Source of the DNA: DVED01 sp963838375
GTDB taxonomy: Bacteria; Cyanobacteriota; Cyanobacteriia; Cyanobacteriales; Geitlerinemataceae
Length of the DNA stretch: 64,000 bases
NCBI GenBank assembly: GCA_963838375.1
Contig: CAWIQY010000015.1
Coordinates: 868,001 to 932,000, forward strand
Direction: 5' to 3'
Positions 17,448-26,348 of the stretch are shown in pieces. Position 1 is the first letter of the stretch. Each line of letters begins with the position of its first letter. The notes under the pieces were generated by a model. It saw only the letters and a list, made by a program, of their open reading frames with translations, searched no databases and was not told the DNA's origin. The translations under genes were made by a program, and so were the position numbers.

Positions 17448-18191
17448 TCAGATGCTCGAAACCCTTGAAACGCCAAAACCTTTGGCGTAGCTGTAGGAAA
17501 CCGTTTTAAAAGTGACTTGATTATTGGCGGGGTTGTAGAGCGTGTAGGTTGCCTGACCCTGAGTGCGCCCAACGGAGCCAACCCCCACCACGCGGCGGGG
17601 CGTTTTCCCCTGCTCCTGCGGCTCCTGCTTGCCATCGAGGGTCGTGACGGTTGAACGGAGTGTACCGGGAGTCACCCAACATTCAAAAGTCAGCCCCGAT
17701 CGCCCGCAAAAGAGATTATTCGCATCGGCGCGGATGAGGCGATCGCACAACCCAATCGCAGGTGTGTTCGGTGTGAGTTCATCGGCATAGCCCACTGTAC
17801 TGCCATGAATCAGCAAGCAGTCCAACTCGTGAAAGCCAAAGTGGAGCGATCGCAACCAGTGTACTGACTCCCGCGAGACCGATTCCCACAGTTGCTTAAC
17901 CCCATCACCGCCAAATTGCGCCATCAGTTCGGGAGCATCAGGCAGTCCACTCAGTCCATGTAAATTAAAGCATTGCTCCTCCCACCAACCGATACAAATC
18001 TGGGGTTCGAGTTCTCCCAAGCGGGGCGAGCGCAGCCGCCGAATCACAGCCTCATTGTCTCCCTTGAGCCCGATCGCATCTCCGACGATGTATAGGTCAG
18101 TGACCGGGTTCCGCTGCCGTTGAATATCCTGCAATACCGCTTCATAGGCGGCTAAATTGCCTTCAATACCACTCAAAATTGCCCAATGCAT
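17448..18191 (-). CDS. Metallophosphoesterase-fold protein with degenerate metal site
   Basis: A 247-residue relative of the protein at 20326-21138, from ATG 18191 (AAGGAGG seven bases upstream; the frame opens further but only this start aligns). The fold landmarks align but the metal ligands are changed: ISGIEGN for the usual D-x-H-GN, GDAIGLKG (Asp kept), GWWEE for GNHD, HGST kept, and GRSG for GHTH. Most ligands of the di-metal centre are therefore gone, so it is probably a pseudoenzyme with a binding or regulatory role. It is last in a reverse-strand run cobW-like, mpp, thrS, this gene. Loss of a metal site inside a zinc-starvation locus is notable, though its job is unknown. Confidence 0.75.
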   Translation of the reverse strand: MHWAILSGIEGNLAAYEAVLQDIQRQRNPVTDLYIVGDAIGLKGDNEAVIRRLRSPRLGELEPQICIGWWEEQCFNLHGLSGLPDAPELMAQFGGDGVKQLWESVSRESVHWLRSLHFGFHELDCLLIHGSTVGYADELTPNTPAIGLCDRLIRADANNLFCGRSGLTFECWVTPGTLRSTVTTLDGKQEPQEQGKTPRRVVGVGSVGRTQGQATYTLYNPANNQVTFKTVSYSYAKGFGVSRVSSI

Positions 18192-18224
18192 CTGCTCGCC
18201 TCCTTGAATCTGACTGGCCAAATA

Positions 18225-18281
18225 TGACTCGGATCGTCTGCCCGTTCCGCACACTCCATCCCCCATACCAACCGCCAGGGA
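18225..18281. repeat. ~57-bp direct repeat flanking thrS, copy A (mpp 3' remnant)
   Basis: Nearly identical to 20342-20398, the end of the neighbouring metallophosphoesterase gene. In that gene's frame it still reads WRLVWGMECAERADDPSH, against WRLARGMEFAERADDPSH. It lies just upstream of the degenerate paralogue's ribosome site. Confidence 0.82.
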
Positions 18282-18311
18282 AATTGGCAATAAGGTCAGC
18301 ACAGGGATAGC

Positions 18312-20171
18312 CTAGAAAGCTGATTTGTGAGTGATCGCCCCTTGCATTTTTTCCTGTAACTCTTCAAGGGTAAGCACGCCCAAATCTCCAGATTGACGCG
18401 ATCGCACGCTCAGGGCTTGCTGCTCGACCTCTTGCTTGCCCACAACCGCACTCACCGGGATCTTCTCTAACTCAGCCATGCGAATTTGCTTACCCAGGCG
18501 CTCTCCACTGGCATCGACCTCTACCCGAAAGCCCTGTTCTTGGAGTTGTCGAGCCGTTGCGATCGCATAGGAACGCTGGTCATCACTGACGGGCAGCAAG
18601 CGTACTTGCACGGGCGCTAACCACAGGGGAAAATCACCCGCATAATTCTCCACCAAAATGCCAAAAAAGCGCTCCAAAGACCCAAAAATGGCCCGATGAA
18701 TCATAATCGGACGCTGGCGCGAGCCATCCGCCGCCACATAATTCATATCAAACCGCTCCGGCAAATTGAAATCCACCTGAATGGTTGAACATTGCCAGAG
18801 CCGCCCAATAGCATCCTTGATTTTGATATCGATCTTGGGCCCATAAAATGCGCCACCACCTTCATCAGTCACATAATCCCATCCCTTAGTATTCAAGGCT
18901 TCCACTAAGGCGTCGGTGGCGAGTTGCCAAATGTCATCCGTTCCCACCGACTTAGCCGGGCGTGTCGAAAGATTCACTTCATACTCAGGAAAACCAAAGT
19001 CCGACAAAATTTTCTCCGTCAGATTTAGTACGGCCAAAATTTCCTGGGCCACCTGCTCTGGGAGACAAAAGACGTGAGCATCGTCCTGGGTAAAACCCCG
19101 CACCCGCATCAGACCATGTAATACCCCCGATCGCTCATAACGATACACTGTCCCCAACTCTGCCCACCGGAGCGGCAGCTCGCGATAGGAATGCAATTTG
19201 TTTTGATAGGTCAAGACATGGAACGGGCAATTCATGGGTTTGAGTTGATACTGTTGCGCCTCAACTTCAATGGGATCGAACATATTCTCTCGGTAGAAAT
19301 CCACATGCCCTGAAGTCTTCCACAACTCCAAATTCGCCACATGGGGGGTATATAACAGGTCATACCCGGCTGCCAGATGGGCCGAACGCCAGTAATCCTC
19401 AATCAGCAACCGCATCCGTGCGCCCTTCGGATGCCAGAACACCAACCCGCCTCCCGCATCTTCTTGAATGCTGAACAAATCCAACGCTTGCCCCAGCTTG
19501 CGATGATCGCGGCGCTTGGCTTCTTCCTTCTGCTGTAGATAGGCTTGCAGTTGGTCGGGGGTTTCCCAAGCCGTGCCATAGATCCTCTGCAACTGGGCCT
19601 GGGTCTCATCGCCCCGCCAGTAGGCTCCCGCCACACTTAAGAGCGCAAATGCATCGGGGTGAATCTCTCCCGTAAAGTTCAGGTGTGGACCAGCACAGAG
19701 ATCCCACCACACTTCTGTAGGTGGCACAGTAATTGGATCGATTAAGGATGGTTCAAGCTCTGGATGGGAGGCAAACCCCGCATCAGGAGAGCCAATGAAG
19801 TAGCGAGTAATGGGTTCATCGACAGGAATGCTGTCTAGAATTTCTTGCTTGTAGGGTTCTTGGAGGGCAGCAATTTCTGCCTGAATGTCATCCCGGTCTA
19901 CGACTTCTCGGATAATGGGCAGGTTGGTGCGAACGATCCGCCGCATCTCTGCTTCGATCTGTTCTAAGTCTTCAGGGGTGAAGGGCGTAGGGCGAGCGAA
20001 GTCGTAGTAGAACCCAGTCTCTGTCCAGGGACCGATCGTCACCTTGGTTTCGGGGAATAAGTTCTGCACCGCCATTGCAAGGATATGGGCACAGGTATGT
20101 CGAATCCGCAGCAATGTCTGTGGGTCGCTCGGAGCAAGCAAGTTTTTTTGCGGAGACTGGGTTGAACTCAT
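18312..20171 (-). CDS. thrS: Threonyl-tRNA synthetase, TGS-less paralogue
   Basis: 619 residues. It starts directly with the editing-domain region (RHTCAHILAMAVQNLFPETKVTIGP), lacking the N-terminal TGS domain. It then carries the class II core with motif 2 (RYERSGVLHGLMRVRGFTQDDAH), motif 3 (HRAIFGSLERF) and the anticodon-binding domain. The predicted zinc ligands remain: Cys in MNCPFH, His in DDAHVFC and His in IMIHRA. It charges tRNA-Thr. Cyanobacteria such as Anabaena have a second, Zur-controlled ThrRS used under zinc limitation. This gene's setting beside a COG0523-like gene, with a Zur-like site (20194-20208) 23 bp upstream, suggests the same. It is flanked by a 57-bp duplicated segment, as if inserted as a cassette. 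Confidence 0.92.
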   Translation of the reverse strand: MSSTQSPQKNLLAPSDPQTLLRIRHTCAHILAMAVQNLFPETKVTIGPWTETGFYYDFARPTPFTPEDLEQIEAEMRRIVRTNLPIIREVVDRDDIQAEIAALQEPYKQEILDSIPVDEPITRYFIGSPDAGFASHPELEPSLIDPITVPPTEVWWDLCAGPHLNFTGEIHPDAFALLSVAGAYWRGDETQAQLQRIYGTAWETPDQLQAYLQQKEEAKRRDHRKLGQALDLFSIQEDAGGGLVFWHPKGARMRLLIEDYWRSAHLAAGYDLLYTPHVANLELWKTSGHVDFYRENMFDPIEVEAQQYQLKPMNCPFHVLTYQNKLHSYRELPLRWAELGTVYRYERSGVLHGLMRVRGFTQDDAHVFCLPEQVAQEILAVLNLTEKILSDFGFPEYEVNLSTRPAKSVGTDDIWQLATDALVEALNTKGWDYVTDEGGGAFYGPKIDIKIKDAIGRLWQCSTIQVDFNLPERFDMNYVAADGSRQRPIMIHRAIFGSLERFFGILVENYAGDFPLWLAPVQVRLLPVSDDQRSYAIATARQLQEQGFRVEVDASGERLGKQIRMAELEKIPVSAVVGKQEVEQQALSVRSRQSGDLGVLTLEELQEKMQGAITHKSAF

Positions 20172-20193
20172 GATATGCGTTCAATTTTTAGAA

Positions 20194-20208
20194 TGATTAT
20201 TGTTGTCA
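20194..20208 (-). promoter_or_regulatory. Degenerate Zur-box-like site upstream of thrS
   Basis: Reads TGACAACAATAATCA on the minus strand, matching the cyanobacterial Zur consensus TGATAATNATTATCA at 11 of 14 defined positions, 23 bp before the thrS start. Confidence 0.5.
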
Positions 20209-20325
20209 ATTTTAGAATTGGAGTTTAGACAAAACCCATCGTGCAGGAAGGCGTAGAGTGCTTGCCCCAACAGGGGCGATCGCACCCAATTTCTAACTCC
20301 GCTTGTCACGGGAATCGGTGTCCGC

Positions 20326-21138
20326 TCATCGCTCACACACGTGACTCGGATCGTCTGCCCGTTCCGCAAACTCCATCCCCCGCGCCAACCGCCAAGCAAA
20401 AATGGACGGCAGACCCTTGGCAATAATGGCGGCGCAGGTTAGCTCGTAATCGTATGGCACTTCTCTGAGTTCTACTTGTGCCGTATCCGTATCGTAAAGG
20501 ACGTAGGTTGCATTCGGGCGACCGTGCCGAGGTTCCCCCACCGATCCAGCGTTCACAATTTGCTTCAAGGGTGTTTTGAACTGGGTTTCCAAAGCATCTT
20601 TGTCCGATTCCCGAACGCGAACGGTTAAGGTTCCATCTTCCAAGCTCCGCACGTAGGGAACATGGGTATGACCGCAGAATAAAACATCTGCATCTGTCGA
20701 AAGGACTCGTTCGAGTGCCGCAAAGCCATCCATGCTGGGCAACAGGTATTCATGCTGGCTATTGGGACTGCCATGGACAAAACAAAGATTATTCAGTCGT
20801 AGGCTCATCGGAAGTGTTGCCAGATACTCCCGCACCTCTGGATGAATGACGTTGTTTGTCCACTCATGAGCCTGTCGTCCTCGTTTCTCAGCTAACTGAG
20901 AAGGGTAACTGCATTCGCAGGCATTCAAACCCTCGACGATATCTTCATCCCAGCAGCCCTGACAGGTGGGAATATCGAGGGAGCGAATCAGTTCGACGAC
21001 GGCATTGGGATGGGGGCCATAGCCCACCAAATCCCCCAGGCAGTAAATCTGGTCTGCCTTTTGAGCATCGATATCAGACAATACTGCATTCAAGGCTTCA
21101 TAGTTGCCGTGGATGCAAGAAATGACGGCGAGTTTCAT
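20326..21138 (-). CDS. Metallophosphoesterase (YfcE/calcineurin-like fold)
   Basis: A 270-residue phosphoesterase of the small YfcE/MJ0936 type: MKLAVISCIHGNYEAL (metal His, with Cys in place of the usual Asp), GDLVGYGP, a divergent GCWDE where GNHD is common, CFVHGSP and the metal-binding GHTH. Such enzymes hydrolyse phosphodiesters or phosphomonoesters with two metal ions in the cytoplasm. The start overlaps the cobW-like gene by 4 bp (ATGA), so the two are coupled. Its last ~19 codons are duplicated upstream of the degenerate paralogue at 18225-18281. The physiological substrate is unknown. Membership in a zinc-responsive unit suggests a role in sparing or remobilising metal or nucleotides. 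Confidence 0.82.
   Translation of the reverse strand: MKLAVISCIHGNYEALNAVLSDIDAQKADQIYCLGDLVGYGPHPNAVVELIRSLDIPTCQGCWDEDIVEGLNACECSYPSQLAEKRGRQAHEWTNNVIHPEVREYLATLPMSLRLNNLCFVHGSPNSQHEYLLPSMDGFAALERVLSTDADVLFCGHTHVPYVRSLEDGTLTVRVRESDKDALETQFKTPLKQIVNAGSVGEPRHGRPNATYVLYDTDTAQVELREVPYDYELTCAAIIAKGLPSIFAWRLARGMEFAERADDPSHVCER
20342..20398. repeat. ~57-bp direct repeat flanking thrS, copy B (mpp 3' end)
   Basis: The coding end of the metallophosphoesterase gene. Copy A is at 18225-18281 and differs by only a few bases. Together they bracket thrS and its upstream control region. Confidence 0.82.
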
Positions 21139-21938
21139 GCTAAGACACTTTCCTCTGAGTTGGTTTCATCAGCAATTAGGGCTTTATACTGTTCCTGGTA
21201 GTTAGCGATCGCGCCATCGGATAAACACCCATCCAGTAAGGTTCGAGCAATGCTCTCCCGTTCCAGATCCCAGCCCACGACCTCAATGCCACTAAAGCGA
21301 TCGGGACGACCCTCTAGCCATCGCGGAATATTCAATTCGGTGTATTCAATTCCGGACAAGCCTTCGACAAAATCAATGTAAAAAGCCCGTCCGTCGGGCA
21401 ATTCAAAAATGCCTTTGACGCGCTGCATCCGACCGTAGGCTCCCTCGGTCAGTTCGATTAACATCTCATCCAAACTAGGGGCATCGAAAACCTGCCCGGT
21501 CAACGGCGATCGCCAAAACTCCGGTAAGTTATCGGGAGTAGGGATGGCGATGTCATTGCCGATAACAACCTCGTCAGCCCAGTCATGCCATTCTGATGCT
21601 GGCAGATTCGAGGGCAGGACGGCGACCCGATGGCAGGGCAGCGACTCGAGGAATGGCGAGGCTAAATCCAGGTGAAAGCCCAATTCCAGATATACCAGAG
21701 CTTGGTCTGGCAGGTCGGCGAAGAGTTCTGGGATGCGATCCTCACCCAGCAACTGCACCCAGGGAAAGCAATACCCAATCCGCCCTCGATCCACTGAATC
21801 CGCTCCCATTCCCGGACAGCAGTAAAACAAAGGGCGCTGCTGGTCCGAGAGGAGCTGACGTATCCAAGTGGTTTTGCCGCTACCGGGGGGTCCGGCTACC
21901 GCGATCGAGGTAATGGAATCCATTCGATCCTGTTTCAA
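21135..21938 (-). CDS. CobW/COG0523-like P-loop GTPase, putative zinc metallochaperone
   Basis: 267 residues with an N-terminal Walker A (AGPPGSGKTTW, ~residues 15-25), a short nucleotide domain and a C-terminal CobW_C-like region (GAYGRMQRVKGIFELPDGRAFYIDF). The classic CxCC metal motif is not present as such; FYCCPG lies near its expected place. The usual NKxD guanine motif is not evident, so nucleotide preference is uncertain. COG0523 proteins hand zinc or other metals to client enzymes and are often Zur-controlled. Here a perfect Zur-type palindrome starts 22 bp upstream of the start codon. It heads the reverse operon with the metallophosphoesterase. A divergent COG0523 subgroup is the best assignment. 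Confidence 0.72.
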   Translation of the reverse strand: MKQDRMDSITSIAVAGPPGSGKTTWIRQLLSDQQRPLFYCCPGMGADSVDRGRIGYCFPWVQLLGEDRIPELFADLPDQALVYLELGFHLDLASPFLESLPCHRVAVLPSNLPASEWHDWADEVVIGNDIAIPTPDNLPEFWRSPLTGQVFDAPSLDEMLIELTEGAYGRMQRVKGIFELPDGRAFYIDFVEGLSGIEYTELNIPRWLEGRPDRFSGIEVVGWDLERESIARTLLDGCLSDGAIANYQEQYKALIADETNSEESVLA

Positions 21939-21960
21939 AGTGGGAGTCTAAAAAGTAGGA

Positions 21961-21975
21961 TGATAATCATTATCA
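21961..21975. promoter_or_regulatory. Zur box, perfect 7-1-7 palindrome
   Basis: TGATAATCATTATCA exactly fits the cyanobacterial Zur operator consensus TGATAATNATTATCA. It lies between the divergent COG0523-like gene (start 21938) and the FAD protein gene (start 22018), so one site can repress both in zinc-replete cells. Confidence 0.85.
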
Positions 21976-22017
21976 TATTGAGTTAAGGTGTTCTGTGCAA
22001 CCCTTCTGTTTTCAGTC

Positions 22018-23286
22018 ATGCGATCGTCTCTAGAGACACCTCCACTACCAAAATCAGTCGATCTCGCTATTGTGGGTGCGGGACCACAGGCGTTAACCCT
22101 GGTCACCCATTTGCTGCAAAAGAAGAAAACGATGCGAAATCGTTTCGTCGTCATCGACCCGACTGGGGATTGGATGCGCCAGTGGAACCACCAGTTTGCG
22201 GCATTCGAGATTCCTCATCTTCGTTCTCCGGCTGTGCATCATCCCGACCCCCATCCCCACGCACTTCGCTCCTTTGCCCAAAAACGGCCCAATGAACTAT
22301 TTCCACCCTACGACTTGCCTGGAACCGAGCTATTCCGAGAATTTTGCCAGGATGTCATTCGACGGTGGGAACTCCAGGAGCGGGTCATTGCGGGTATGGT
22401 GCAACAGATTGAAGTGTTTTACTCCCATGGAAAGCAACGGTTTCGGCTGTGGATGGCTGATGGTCAATGGCTAATTGCCAAACGGGTGGTGCTGGCGATC
22501 GCCGGAGGTACGCCCAACGTTCCCGAATGGGCGCGAACGCTGCCGTTGACCTATCCGAGCGATCGCCTGCTCCATTCCCACCAGATCGATCTGCGAGGAC
22601 TGAGGTTGGCGGGGGAACGGGTGTTGATTGTGGGCAGTGGACTCACCAGTGGGCATCTGGCACTGGGGGCGATCGCTCGTGGCGCACAGGCGATGGTGAT
22701 GGCGCGGCGCACCTTCTACGAAAAACTGTTTGATGCCGAACCCGGATGGCTCGGACCCAAATACCTCAAGGGGTTTCACGCCGAACCCGATTGGGAAACC
22801 CGCTGGCAGATGATTCAATCGGCGCGCAACGGTGGCTCCCTCACCCCTGCCGTTTTCACCAAAATGCGACGACTGGAACGGGAGGGCAAACTGTCTTTTT
22901 ACGAACAGTGCGAAGTCCGATCGGTCCAGTGGAAGCAAGATGCATGGGAAGTGACCTGCGATCGATCGGATGTCCACGATTGCATCGCCCACCAGCCCAT
23001 CGATCGCATCTGGCTGGCAACCGGAAGCACGCTGGATGTGAGCCACTGGTCGCTGTTGTCCGATATCCGTGCCACCCATCCCCTGCACCTGGTCAACGGA
23101 TTGCCCATCCTCGACACTCATCTGCGCCTCGCTGGCTGCGACCTGTTCGTCATGGGTGGAGCAGCGGCACTGCAATTAGGACCTGTGGCACGAAACCTGT
23201 TTGGAGCCAAGCTAGCGAGCGAGCGAATTGTGTCTGCACTCACAAAAAATAGCCTTAGGCGATCGTACTTTGCAGCATATAGCTGA
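22018..23286 (+). CDS. FAD/NAD(P)-binding protein, SidA-like flavin monooxygenase-type
   Basis: 422 residues with two Rossmann dinucleotide motifs: VDLAIVGAGPQALTLV near the N-terminus for FAD, and VLIVGSGLTSGHLAL mid-protein for NAD(P)H. A WNHQFAAFEIPHLRSP segment resembles flavin N-hydroxylases and FAD/NAD(P)-binding proteins of the SidA/PvdA-like superfamily. ATG 22018 was chosen over GTG 21988 because it sits just before the conserved fold. It is transcribed divergently from the COG0523-like gene across the Zur palindrome, so it is probably induced by zinc shortage. Making or modifying a metal-binding small molecule is a possible role, but that is inference. It ends 66 bp before the second 53-bp repeat. 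Confidence 0.75.
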   Translation: MRSSLETPPLPKSVDLAIVGAGPQALTLVTHLLQKKKTMRNRFVVIDPTGDWMRQWNHQFAAFEIPHLRSPAVHHPDPHPHALRSFAQKRPNELFPPYDLPGTELFREFCQDVIRRWELQERVIAGMVQQIEVFYSHGKQRFRLWMADGQWLIAKRVVLAIAGGTPNVPEWARTLPLTYPSDRLLHSHQIDLRGLRLAGERVLIVGSGLTSGHLALGAIARGAQAMVMARRTFYEKLFDAEPGWLGPKYLKGFHAEPDWETRWQMIQSARNGGSLTPAVFTKMRRLEREGKLSFYEQCEVRSVQWKQDAWEVTCDRSDVHDCIAHQPIDRIWLATGSTLDVSHWSLLSDIRATHPLHLVNGLPILDTHLRLAGCDLFVMGGAAALQLGPVARNLFGAKLASERIVSALTKNSLRRSYFAAYS

Positions 23287-23351
23287 ACGACCTGTTGGTG
23301 AAGCGATCGCAGAAATGACACTCCCTCGCTGTAGAACCGCTTATTTTTGGT

Positions 23352-23404
23352 CAAAAAAATGGGGAGGAATTCGGTTGTGTCCCAATTCCCCCCTATTTTT
23401 ATCG
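23352..23404. repeat. 53-bp terminator-like direct repeat, copy 2
   Basis: Identical over 53 bp to 17156-17208. Here it sits between the convergent FAD gene and ftsH, acting as a probable bidirectional terminator and as the right boundary of the zinc island. Confidence 0.88.
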
Positions 23405-23417
23405 AAATCTCGATCGA

Positions 23418-25263
23418 CTAAGCGATCGCTGCCATTTTCACATCATTGTTGTCGAGCAGTTCTTGCAATTCCTCAGAATCCACCGTTTCCTTCTCAATTA
23501 GCATTTGCGCCAATTTGTCGAGGATGGAGCGATTTTGCAACAGTACGTCTTTGGCTCGCGTGTAGGCGACATCAACCAGTTTGCGAACTTCTTCGTCGAT
23601 GGTTGCCGCTGTTTCTTCCGAGAAATCCCGTTCGGAGGAAATCTCGCGACCGAGGAACATATTACCTTGCTGACGACCCAGTGCAACGGGTCCGAGTCGA
23701 TCGCTCATGCCGAAGCGCATGACCATTTGTCGGGCAACTCGGGCGACTTGTTGTAAGTCATTCGATGCGCCAGTGGTCACTTCTTCTTCACCGAAAATAA
23801 TTTCCTCAGCCAGACGACCGCCTAAAGCCACCGCCATCTGATTTTCCAGGTAGGAACGGGAGTACAAACCGGAGTCCATCCGTTCTTCGCTGGGGGTGAA
23901 CCAGGTCAAACCACCTGCGGCACCACGAGGAATGATGCTGATTTTCTGTACGGGATCGTAGTCCGGCATCAGTGCGCCGATGAGTGCGTGACCCGCTTCG
24001 TGGTAAGCCACTAGGGTTTTGCGCCGTTCGCTCATCACCCGGTCTTTTTTCTCGGGACCAGCGAGGACGCGATCGATGGCGTCGTTGACTTCATCCATGG
24101 AGATTTCTGTCAAGTTGCGCCGCGCTGCCAAAATTGCACCTTCGTTGAGCAAATTAGACAAATCTGCTCCGGTGAATCCCGGTGTCCGACGGGCAATCCG
24201 TTCCAAGTCTACGTCTTTGGCAAGGGTTTTGCCGCGTGCGTGAACGTTGAGGATTTCCAGAGCGTCCGGCATAGTCAGGACGATCGACCACGACTTGGCG
24301 ATCGAAACGACCGGGACGCATCAGCGCCGAATCCAATACGTCGGGACGGTTGGTTGCCGCGATGATAATGATGCCAGTATTGCCCTCAAAACCATCCATT
24401 TCGGTCAGCAATTGGTTGAGGGTTTGTTCGCGTTCGTCGTTACCGCCGCCCAAACCGGCGCCGCGCTGACGACCGACGGCGTCGATTTCATCGATAAATA
24501 CGATGCAGGGTGCGTTGGATTTGGCTTGCTCGAACAAGTCGCGCACTCGAGAAGCACCGACCCCGACAAACATTTCCACGAACTCGGAACCGGAGATGGA
24601 GAAAAACGGTACTCCAGCTTCTCCGGCAACGGCTTTTGCCAACAGGGTTTTACCGGTTCCCGGAGGTCCGACGAGTAGAACGCCTTTGGGAATTTTGGCA
24701 CCGATGGCTGTGAAACGATCGGCATTTTTCAGGAAATCTACGACTTCTGCCAGTTCCAACTTAGCTTGCTCGATACCGGCCACATCTCCAAAGGTGACTT
24801 GGGTTTGCGGTTCCATCTGCACTCGGGCTTTGGATTTGCCGAAGTTCATGGCTTGGCTGCCGGGCCCGTTTTGAGCGCGTCGTAACAAGAAGAACAAGCC
24901 GACGAGCAGCAGGATGGGGAAGAACAAGCTGCTCAGCGCCCGCAACCAGAAGCTATCGTCGCTTTGGGGCATGACGCGAACATCCAGGTTTTTACGGGTC
25001 AAAATCTGGATCAGTTCGGGGTCGTTGGGTAAGTTGACCGAAATTTTACCGCTCCCTGTGGGATCTGTGTAGACGGCTTGGGTGCGATCGGCACTGATGC
25101 TGACTGTCCCTTCTACTTGACCGCTTTCGACGGCTTGAATAAAGTCGCTGTATCTACTGGTTTGTCTAGCTTGGGGTTGTTGATCGAAAAAGGCTGTGGC
25201 TAAGGCAATGACTACGATCGCCAGAAGCACGTACAGCCCCGTATTTCTCCACCGTTTATTCAC
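23418..25263 (-). CDS. ftsH: ATP-dependent zinc metalloprotease FtsH, frameshifted
   Basis: The 5' frame (start 25263) contains an N-terminal membrane helix, a periplasmic/lumenal domain, a second helix (FFPILLLVGLFFLL) and the AAA domain: Walker A GPPGTGKT, Walker B IVFIDEIDAVG, SRH AATNRPDVLDSALMRPGRFDRQ. The 3' frame continues LEILNVHARGKTLAKDVDLE and holds the zinc site HEAGH and the peptidase domain. One extra base near 24259-24264 (GGACGCTCTGGAA) breaks the frame after DRPDYAGR. Read together it is ~614 residues, as for cyanobacterial FtsH. FtsH hexamers degrade damaged membrane proteins such as PSII D1. Every motif is intact, so a sequencing error is the likelier cause. Confidence 0.95.
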
Positions 25264-25415
25264 CGGGGTTTATCCTCCTATTTCGCGTTTATGGAGCAGG
25301 ACTTATCTTTAAGTTTTCATCTATGTTAACTAATCTTAACGTTAGATTCAGAATTAGGCTAGAGCCAATCTCTAAAATGCTGCGTTTGGTTTGGAGATCG
25401 CATCCTACCCACACC

Positions 25416-26348
25416 CTATCCCCTGAGTAGGTTTCTCAGAATGGTCAGGCTGGGATGGTGGGGATTGTATCGACTAACCATCGCCGGGTTGGTCTCCTTC
25501 GGCTGATGTTCTCTCGGCAATTGGATAACGGTATGGATGGGGACGAGTTCGACAACGCTGTTGGTATAGGCAAGGGTTTCTAAGGTTTGGGCGAATTCTT
25601 TTGTCCAGGGTTGTTCGATGACGGTTTGGTTTTGTGTTCTCAGACACTCGATGGCGTGAGATCGTCCGATTCCGGGTAAAATGCCTTTTTCTGGGGGCGT
25701 CCACCAACAGCCCTCTCGCCACCCCCAGAGGTTTCCGGTAGATGTTTCGAGCCAATTTCCACATTCATCGACGAGGATGGCTTCCCCGGCGCGTTGCGTT
25801 CGGGCGGCTTGAAGTGCCAGCCATGCACCGAGGTAGTTTCCTGTTTTATGAGTGGGTAGCCATCGTTGAAATTGGGGTGCGTCGGCAATCCCTGCGGTAA
25901 TTCCTTGCTGTTGTCGCTGTTCTAAGTCTGGCGGCAGAAATCGTCCGGTTATCAGTTCTCGTCCGTCGGGAAATAGGGTGATTCGGAGAATGGGATAGTG
26001 GGGGATGAGGGTGACTGCACCTTGATGAAGGCGTTGCCAATCGGGGTCTTGCCAACCGAAAGCGGCGATCGAAGTTTGAAGGCGATTGTGATGGTCTATC
26101 CAATGGGTGAGGGGATGATATGAGGCGTTTCCGTATACTCGTAAGGTGGTAAACACTGTTGCACCGTACAGCCATCCCGGATCGGTAATCTCTAGGGTTA
26201 AAGTCGATCCGCAGATGAGGTTTCCGTTGTACCAAAAGAGTCGATCGTTAATAGTTGATTTAGGACTGCTATAGCTTGGAGAGTTCTCTTGCCCATTCTC
26301 GCACAGCTTGGCGCAACGATCGTCGTCCTGCCAAACGATGCTTCTCAA
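25416..26348 (-). CDS. Class IV aminotransferase, aminodeoxychorismate-lyase-like
   Basis: A fold-type IV PLP enzyme frame. It contains FWYNGNLICGSTLTLEITDPGWLYGATVFTTLRVYG, a PLP-lysine region THKTGNYLGAWLALQAART, ILVDECGNWLETSTGNLWGW and GILPGIGRSHAIECL. Family members make p-aminobenzoate for folate or transaminate branched-chain amino acids; short cyanobacterial forms like this are usually labelled 4-amino-4-deoxychorismate lyase. The formal ATG at 26348 lies 80 bp inside the upstream Uma2 gene, and its first ~38 residues look non-conserved. The real start may be a rare ATT or other codon near 26250, just before FWYNG. It is likely co-transcribed with the Uma2 gene. Confidence 0.82.
   Translation of the reverse strand: MRSIVWQDDDRCAKLCENGQENSPSYSSPKSTINDRLFWYNGNLICGSTLTLEITDPGWLYGATVFTTLRVYGNASYHPLTHWIDHHNRLQTSIAAFGWQDPDWQRLHQGAVTLIPHYPILRITLFPDGRELITGRFLPPDLEQRQQQGITAGIADAPQFQRWLPTHKTGNYLGAWLALQAARTQRAGEAILVDECGNWLETSTGNLWGWREGCWWTPPEKGILPGIGRSHAIECLRTQNQTVIEQPWTKEFAQTLETLAYTNSVVELVPIHTVIQLPREHQPKETNPAMVSRYNPHHPSLTILRNLLRG

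Noticed and set aside
22471..23175. 234-codon minus-strand frame
   Set aside because: It lies wholly antisense to the FAD/NAD(P) protein gene, which has two clear Rossmann motifs.
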